Source of the DNA: Actinomycetes bacterium
GTDB taxonomy: Bacteria > Actinomycetota > Actinomycetes > Actinomycetales > Cellulomonadaceae
Reading direction: 5' to 3'
DNA length: 5,887 nucleotides
Assembly: GCA_023389545.1 (NCBI GenBank)
Contig: JAEWEI010000409.1
Location: forward strand, 1 to 5,887
Shown here piece by piece: positions 1 to 5,887 of this stretch. Made by a program: the position numbers and the translations under genes. The notes beneath the pieces were generated by a model. That model saw only the letters and a list, made by a program, of their open reading frames with translations. It was not told the origin of the DNA and ran no database searches. Positions within the stretch are counted from its first letter, which is position 1. Each line of letters starts with the position of its first letter.

Positions 1-3
1 GCC

Positions 4-13
4 GACCGCGGTC
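4..13. repeat. 10-bp perfect palindrome upstream of the transporter operon
   Basis: GACCGCGGTC equals its own reverse complement. It lies 39 bases upstream of the first start codon, where an operator could sit. In DNA this GC-rich, short palindromes containing CCGCGG are common by chance, and no regulator gene is visible in the window. It is recorded as a possible regulator-binding half of the promoter region, not as an established operator. Confidence 0.25.
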
Positions 14-16
14 ACC

Positions 17-39
17 GAATTCCGGGCCTGTCCGGATTC
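17..39 (+). other. Imperfect inverted repeat / leader hairpin before the binding-protein gene
   Basis: The arms GAATTCCGG (17-25) and CCGGATTC (32-39) pair over eight base pairs with a single bulged T at position 20 and a 6-base loop. The same stretch contains TCCGG twice, at 21-25 and 31-35, exactly 10 bases apart (one helical turn). It could be an mRNA leader hairpin or a protein-binding site. It ends just before the Shine-Dalgarno sequence. No convincing -35/-10 pair is visible in the first 52 bases, so the promoter probably lies upstream of the window or within this stretch in a non-consensus form. Confidence 0.3.
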
Positions 40-43
40 CACT

Positions 44-50
44 GGAGGAA
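44..50 (+). promoter_or_regulatory. Ribosome binding site of the binding-protein gene
   Basis: GGAGGAA is a strong Shine-Dalgarno match, although GGAGG ends only four bases before the ATG at 53, which is slightly tight. It supports that ATG as the start, as does the complete lipoprotein signal peptide that begins there. Confidence 0.75.
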
Positions 51-52
51 CA

Positions 53-1666
53 ATGAAGATCAGGCGTTTCGCCGGCTTCGCGGCCACCATCGCGGTGGGC
101 GCGCTTGCCCTGACCTCGTGCGCCAGCGAGGGCTCGAACGGCGGGTCCACGGCCGACGGCTCTAGCGGCATCGTGACCGCTTGGGGCAGCGAGCCGCAGA
201 ACCCGCTCATCCCCACCAACACCAACGAGGTCGGCGGCGGGAAGATCATCGAGCTCGTCTTCGCAGGCCTGGTCTACTACGACGCTGACGGCACCCCCCA
301 CAACGAGGTCGCCGAGTCCATCGAGACCGAGGACGCGCAGAACTACACGATCACGCTCCAGGACGGCTGGACGTTCACCAACGGCGAGCCCGTCACGTCC
401 GAGAGCTTCGTGGACGCCTGGAACTACGGCGCGAAGCTGAGCAACGCCCAGCTCTCGAGCTACTTCTTCGAGGGCATCGAGGGCTTCTCGTGGGATGAGG
501 ACTCCGAGCTCACCGGCCTCCAGATCGTCGACGACAAGACCTTCACCGTGAAGCTCAAGCAGCCTGAGGCGGACTTCCCGCTGCGCCTGGGCTACGCCGC
601 GTACCTGCCGCTGCCGCAGGTGGCCTTCGAGGACATGGACGCCTTCGGCGAGCACCCGATCGGCAACGGCCCGTACAAGGTCGCCTCGGAAGACGCCTGG
701 CAGCACAACGTCGAGATCACCCTGGCGCCGAACGAGGACTACTCCGGCGGCCGCGAGGCGCAGAACGGCGGGGTGACCATCAAGTTCTACGAGACTGTCG
801 ACGGCGCCTACAACGACCTGCTCGCCGGCCAGCTCGACGTGCTCGACCAGGCCCCGGACAGCGCATTCAGCACCATCGAGGACGAGTTGGGCGACCGTGC
901 GGTCAACCAGCCCGCCGCGATCGTCCAGACGCTCACCATCCCCATGGACCTGGAGCACTTCACCGGGGCTGAGGGCCAGCTGCGCCGCCAGGCCATCTCC
1001 ATGGCGATCAACCGCGAGGAGATCACCGAGGCGATCTTCCAGGGCACCCGCACCCCCGCGTCCGACTTCACGTCGCCCGTGATCGACGGCTGGTCGGATG
1101 ACGTGGCGGGCTCCGAGGTGCTCGAGTACAACGCGGCCAAGGCCAAGGAGCTGTGGGCCCAGGCTGACGCGATCTCGCCGTTCACCGGCACGTTCACCAT
1201 CGGCTACAACAGCGACGGCGGCCACCAGGCCTGGGCCGACGCCGTGGCCAACAGCCTGCGCAACACCCTGGGCATCTCCGCCGAGGGCAACCCGTACCCC
1301 GCGTTCAAGGACCTGCGCGAGGACATCACCAACGGGACGATCTCCGGCGCCTTCCGCTCCGGATGGCAGGCCGACTACCCGAGCCTCTACAACTTCCTCG
1401 GCCCGCTGTACGGCACCGGGGCGGGCTCGAACGACGCCGGCTACTCGAGCACCGAGGTCGACTCGCTGCTCGCCCAGGGCCTCAGCGCCGCGTCGGTCGA
1501 CGAGGCCAATGAGTACTTCACGCAGGTGCAGGAGGTCCTCTTCCAGGACCTGCCGGCCATCCCGCTCTGGTACCAGAACGTCACCGGCGGCTCCGCTGAC
1601 ACCGTCTCGAACGTCGAGTTCGGCTGGAACAGCGTCCCGCTGCTCTACGAGGTCACCAAGAACTGA
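53..1666 (+). CDS. ABC transporter substrate-binding lipoprotein, family 5 (peptide/OppA-DppA type)
   Basis: This 537-residue extracytoplasmic lipoprotein binds the ligand for the importer encoded downstream, most likely an oligopeptide or dipeptide. Seen: a signal peptide with basic residues K2, R4 and R5, a hydrophobic stretch (about 6-20) and a lipobox LTSC with C23 as the lipidated residue; C23 is the only cysteine. A Ser/Gly-rich tether follows (about 24-39), then the binding domain. Family-5 hallmarks are the segment at about 87-123 (YTITLQDGWTFTNGEPVT), GNGPYKV at 204-210, RQAISMAINREEI at 312-324, WQADYPSLYNFL at 438-449 and IPLWY at 503-507. The length is normal for the family. The family also includes nickel, oligosaccharide and other binding proteins, so the ligand cannot be read from sequence. 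The partners follow directly, with a structured 136-base spacer in between. The family is near certain, the substrate is not. Confidence 0.96.
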   Translation: MKIRRFAGFAATIAVGALALTSCASEGSNGGSTADGSSGIVTAWGSEPQNPLIPTNTNEVGGGKIIELVFAGLVYYDADGTPHNEVAESIETEDAQNYTITLQDGWTFTNGEPVTSESFVDAWNYGAKLSNAQLSSYFFEGIEGFSWDEDSELTGLQIVDDKTFTVKLKQPEADFPLRLGYAAYLPLPQVAFEDMDAFGEHPIGNGPYKVASEDAWQHNVEITLAPNEDYSGGREAQNGGVTIKFYETVDGAYNDLLAGQLDVLDQAPDSAFSTIEDELGDRAVNQPAAIVQTLTIPMDLEHFTGAEGQLRRQAISMAINREEITEAIFQGTRTPASDFTSPVIDGWSDDVAGSEVLEYNAAKAKELWAQADAISPFTGTFTIGYNSDGGHQAWADAVANSLRNTLGISAEGNPYPAFKDLREDITNGTISGAFRSGWQADYPSLYNFLGPLYGTGAGSNDAGYSSTEVDSLLAQGLSAASVDEANEYFTQVQEVLFQDLPAIPLWYQNVTGGSADTVSNVEFGWNSVPLLYEVTKN

Positions 1667-1677
1667 CCTCGCCCGAC

Positions 1678-1716
1678 GCCCTGGGGGTGGAGCCACGCCG
1701 GCCCCACCCCCAGGGC
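1678..1716 (+). terminator. 13-bp perfect stem-loop after the binding-protein gene (attenuator or mRNA-stabiliser)
   Basis: The arms 1678-1690 (GCCCTGGGGGTGG) and 1704-1716 (CCACCCCCAGGGC) are exact reverse complements. The 13-base loop can form three more pairs (1692-1694 with 1700-1702). The structure begins 12 bases after the stop codon. No U-tract follows (TCGCCCGCCC), so it is not a canonical intrinsic terminator. Many actinobacterial terminators lack a U-tract, and stem-loops after binding-protein genes often block 3'-exonucleases. Either role would raise binding-protein output over the permeases. Confidence 0.7.
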
Positions 1717-1727
1717 TCGCCCGCCCG

Positions 1728-1748
1728 GGGAGCCCGGTGCGGGCTCCC
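1728..1748 (+). terminator. Second stem-loop, 9-bp perfect stem with 3-base loop
   Basis: The arms GGGAGCCCG (1728-1736) and CGGGCTCCC (1740-1748) are exact reverse complements around a GTG loop. The following bases, ACTGTCTGTC, are only mildly T-rich. It lies 11 bases after the 13-bp stem-loop and probably acts with it as a tandem attenuator or 3'-end barrier between the binding-protein and permease genes. Confidence 0.6.
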
Positions 1749-1757
1749 ACTGTCTGT

Positions 1758-1780
1758 CCGCGTCGCCACCTGGCGCGCGG
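1758..1780 (+). other. Third stem-loop, just upstream of the permease ribosome binding site
   Basis: CCGCG (1758-1762) plus CGCC (1764-1767) pair with GGCG (1772-1775) plus CGCGG (1776-1780). This gives nine pairs with one bulged T (1763) and an ACCT loop. It ends nine bases before the Shine-Dalgarno sequence of the next gene, which stays unpaired. It may insulate translation initiation of the permease gene or belong to the same termination/processing block. GC-rich sequence makes such stems fairly frequent, so the function is inferred. Confidence 0.4.
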
Positions 1781-1788
1781 AACCACAC

Positions 1789-1797
1789 GAGGAGGAG
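1789..1797 (+). promoter_or_regulatory. Strong ribosome binding site of the first permease gene
   Basis: GAGGAGGAG contains GGAGG at 1791-1795, seven bases before the ATG at 1803. It fixes the permease start there. The reading frame is open far upstream (to 1098, inside the binding-protein gene), so frame alone would not locate the start. Confidence 0.85.
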
Positions 1798-1802
1798 ACC
1801 TG

Positions 1803-2729
1803 ATGGCCTGGTATGTCGGGCGCAGGCTCTTGCAGATGATCCCGGTGTTCCTCGGGGCGACGCTGCTGATCTACGCGATGGTGTTCCTGCTCCCCGGGGA
1901 CCCCGTCGCCGCCCTGGGAGGCGAGCGGGGGCTGAACCCCGCTGTGGCGGCGCAGATCCGCGCCGAGTACAACCTGGACAAGCCGTTCCTCGTCCAGTAC
2001 CTGCTCTACCTGCAGGGCATCTTCACGTTCGACCTGGGGACGACGTTCTCCGGCAGGCCCGTGACTGACGTCATGGCCGACGCGTTCCCGGTCACGTTCC
2101 AGCTCGCCGTCATGGCGTTGGCCTTCGAGGCCGTCTTCGGCATCGCCGCCGGCGTGATCGCGGGGCTGCGCAAGGGCAAGGCGTTCGACGCCACGGTGCT
2201 CGTGCTGAGCCTGCTCGTCGTGGCAGTGCCGACCTTCGTCATCGGCTTCGTCATGCAGTTCGTCGTCGGGGTCAAGCTGCGCTGGCTGCCGACAGCCGTG
2301 GGCAGCGACGTGAGCTTCACGTCGATGATCATGCCCGCCGTCGTGCTCGGCGCCGTCTCCTTCGCGTACGTGCTCCGGCTGACCCGCAACTCGGTCGCCG
2401 AGAACCTCACCGCCGACCATGTGCGCACCGCCACGGCCAAGGGGCTGTCCCGCCCGCGCGTCGTCAGCGTCCACGTGCTGCGCAACTCCCTGATCCCCGT
2501 GGTGACGTTCCTCGGCGCCGACCTCGGCGCCCTGATGGGCGGCGCGATCATCACCGAGGGCATCTTCAACATCAACGGGGTGGGCGGGACGCTGTTCCGC
2601 GCGATCCAGCAGGGGCAGTCCACGACCGTCGTGTCCGTGACCACCGTGCTCGTCATCGTCTACATCGTCGCGAACCTGCTCGTCGACCTCCTCTACGCGG
2701 CACTCGACCCGAGGATCCGTTATGCCTGA
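1803..2729 (+). CDS. ABC transporter permease, DppB/OppB type
   Basis: This 308-residue inner-membrane protein is one half of the translocation channel of the peptide-type importer. Seen: the family's typical N-terminus MAWYVGRRLLQMIPVF leading into a first membrane helix (about 9-31), then LPGDPV at 30-35 and the extracytoplasmic stretch YNLDKPFLVQYLLYL at 56-70 and FDLGTTFSGRPV at 76-87. Further hydrophobic segments lie at about 100-121, 131-153, 176-194, 229-252 and 276-300. The cytoplasmic EAA-type loop that docks onto the ATPase is at about 206-232 (RTATAKGLSRPRVVSVHVLRN). The end LLYAALDPRIRY is the usual family ending. The ATG is chosen for its Shine-Dalgarno sequence and homologous N-terminus. 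The stop overlaps the next start by eight bases, indicating coupled synthesis of the two channel subunits. Length is normal and no defect was seen. Confidence 0.95.
   Translation: MAWYVGRRLLQMIPVFLGATLLIYAMVFLLPGDPVAALGGERGLNPAVAAQIRAEYNLDKPFLVQYLLYLQGIFTFDLGTTFSGRPVTDVMADAFPVTFQLAVMALAFEAVFGIAAGVIAGLRKGKAFDATVLVLSLLVVAVPTFVIGFVMQFVVGVKLRWLPTAVGSDVSFTSMIMPAVVLGAVSFAYVLRLTRNSVAENLTADHVRTATAKGLSRPRVVSVHVLRNSLIPVVTFLGADLGALMGGAIITEGIFNINGVGGTLFRAIQQGQSTTVVSVTTVLVIVYIVANLLVDLLYAALDPRIRYA
2711..2715 (+). promoter_or_regulatory. Ribosome binding site of the second permease, inside the first permease gene
   Basis: GAGGA ends six bases before the ATG at 2722 and lies within the last codons of the preceding gene. 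With the 8-base overlap ATGCCTGA (2722-2729), it supports re-initiation by ribosomes finishing the upstream permease. Confidence 0.6.
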
Positions 2730-3668
2730 CGCCACCACCCGTCCGCACCAGGCGCACTTCTTCGCCAACCTGGACCAGGCCCCGCTGGAAGTCGTGGACT
2801 CGATCGACGAGGGCGCGGCGCCCGCGAGCCTGTGGGCCGACGCCTGGCACAACCTGCGCCGTCGCCCGCTGTTCTGGATCTCGGCCGCGCTCATCCTGCT
2901 CGTCGTGGCCGTCGCGGCGTTCCCCGGCCTGTTCACCTCGACGGACCCGCGGTTCTGCGAGCTGAAGAACAGCCTGGACGGCCCCACCGCCGGGCACCCG
3001 TTCGGCTTCGACCGCCAGGGCTGCGACATCTACGCGCGCACCATCTACGGCGCCCGGGCCTCGGTGCTCGTCGGGGTGCTGACCACCATCGTCGTGGTGC
3101 TCGTGGGCGGCCTGATCGGCGCCGTCGCCGGCTTCTTCGGCGGCTGGTTCGACTCTGTGCTGTCCCGCGTCACGGACATCTTCTTCGCGATCCCGCTGGT
3201 GCTCGCCGCGATCGTCGTCATGCAGATGTTCAAGGAGAGCCGCAACATCCTCACCGTGGTGGTGGTGCTCGGCATCTTCGGGTGGCCGCAGCTCGCCCGC
3301 GTGATGCGCGGCGCGGTGATGAGCGTCAAGAACGCGGACTTCGTCACCGCGGCGAAGTCGCTCGGCGCGTCCCGGGTGAAGACCCTGCTGCGCCACGTCA
3401 TCCCGAACGCCGCGGCGCCCGTCATCGTCTACGCGACTGTCGCGCTGGGGACGTTCATCGTCGCGGAGGCCACGCTGTCCTTCCTCGGCATCGGGCTCCC
3501 GCCCGAGGTGACCTCGTGGGGCGCCGACATCTCCAAGGCCCAGACGTCGCTGCGCAGCCAGCCGTCGGTGCTCTTCTACCCGGCCGGGGCGCTCGCCCTG
3601 ACCGTGCTCAGCTTCATCATGATGGGCGACGCCGTGCGCGACGCCCTCGACCCGAAGGCACGCAAGCG

Positions 3669-3672
<4 letters not shown>
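2722..3672 (+). CDS. ABC transporter permease, DppC/OppC type
   Basis: This 316-residue membrane protein is the second half of the channel, pairing with the DppB/OppB-type subunit. Seen: a long cytoplasmic N-terminal extension (1-50), including SLWADAWHNLRRRPLFW at about 37-52, the usual lead-in to helix 1 (about 51-70). An extracytoplasmic loop (about 71-113) carries the family pattern GHPFGFDRQGCDIYARTIYGARAS. More hydrophobic segments lie at about 115-140, 153-169, 176-190, 232-256 and 284-301. The EAA-type loop is at about 206-230 (DFVTAAKSLGASRVKTLLRH), followed by AEATLSFLGIGLPPEVTSWG at 248-267, a strong family signature. Two cysteines, C79 and C101, sit in the same outer loop. C101 occupies a position where many homologues have arginine (GRD). 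The stop shares ATGA with the next start. Confidence 0.95.
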
Positions 3673-5402
<1,730 letters not shown>

Positions 5403-5408
<6 letters not shown>

Positions 5409-5427
5409 CCAAGGCCCCTTGACAGGC
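5403..5427 (+). terminator. Weak hairpin overlapping the ATPase stop codon, possible operon terminator
   Basis: GCCTG (5403-5407) pairs with CAGGC (5423-5427) and CAAG (5410-5413) pairs with CTTG (5418-5421), separated by a small internal loop and closed by GCCC. It spans the UGA stop and lacks a U-tract. A second short inverted repeat, CCCTG (5429-5433) with CAGGG (5449-5453), follows. No better terminator is visible before typA, so transcription may partly read through into it. Confidence 0.3.
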
Positions 5428-5463
5428 TCCCTGGAAAGTCCGACTAGTCAGGGCAGGTAGGAT
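5419..5463 (+). promoter_or_regulatory. Candidate promoter for typA
   Basis: TTGACA at 5419-5424 is a perfect sigma-70-type -35 hexamer, but at 17-base spacing it faces only GACTAG (5442-5447), a poor -10 and part of the 8-bp palindrome GACTAGTC (5442-5449). A better -10, TAGGAT (5458-5463, TANNNT pattern), is 33 bases from TTGACA and has only AAAGTC (5435-5440) at the right spacing. Actinobacterial housekeeping promoters often rely on the -10, so initiation near 5470 is the favoured reading. Housekeeping typA would be expected to have its own promoter. Confidence 0.4.
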
Positions 5464-5515
5464 TCTCGGGCGCCCGCTGACGGGTGCGCTCCCCATCATG
5501 CGAAATGAGTTCCCC

Positions 5516-5887
<372 letters not shown>

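Noticed and set aside
1098..1802. Upstream extension of the first permease frame into the binding-protein gene
   Set aside because: The extension translates to Arg/Ser/Pro/Thr-rich nonsense, while the binding-protein frame is clearly coding. The strong ribosome binding site and family N-terminus place the start at 1803.
1653..3029. Long - strand open frame of about 458 codons opposite the permease genes
   Set aside because: Its composition is rich in D, H, R, G, A and E with no recognisable domain, as expected from the antisense of a high-GC gene with G/C third positions. The + strand here encodes clear permeases.
2832..3668. Upstream extension of the ATPase frame through the second permease gene
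   Set aside because: The extension is Arg-rich shadow sequence. The ATPase begins at the ATGA overlap at 3669, about 17 residues before its first domain.

Overview
The window looks like chromosomal DNA of a high-GC actinobacterium. Codons end overwhelmingly in G or C. The proteins resemble those of Micrococcales such as Cellulomonas and relatives; this lineage guess rests on remembered protein style, not on a search. All supported genes lie on the + strand.

Positions 53 to 5408 hold a complete four-gene operon for a family-5 peptide-type ABC importer (Opp/Dpp class). In order it encodes a lipoprotein substrate-binding protein (53-1666), a DppB/OppB-type permease (1803-2729), a DppC/OppC-type permease (2722-3672) and one fused ATPase with both nucleotide-binding domains (3669-5408). 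The last three genes overlap by 8 and 4 bases, which implies translational coupling. The binding-protein gene is separated from them by 136 bases that fold into three consecutive stem-loops: 13 bp perfect, 9 bp perfect, and 9 bp with one bulge. This is the expected place for partial termination or 3'-end protection, giving more binding protein than membrane components.

After a 107-base gap with a weak hairpin and promoter-like elements, the window ends inside the N-terminal GTPase domain of TypA/BipA, a ribosome-associated translational GTPase (5516 to beyond 5887). Its start is ambiguous between two in-frame ATGs, 5498 and 5516.

Working model: the lipoprotein captures a peptide or similar ligand outside the membrane and hands it to the two-permease channel, and the double ATPase powers import. 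I see no evidence of an unprecedented system. The most interesting items are the triple stem-loop spacer, the absence of the Fe-S-type cysteine cluster in the fused ATPase, a possible disulfide in the DppC-type permease loop, and the junction with typA. The many long ORFs on the - strand and in other + frames are GC-driven shadows. No tRNA, rRNA, CRISPR array or mobile element was seen.
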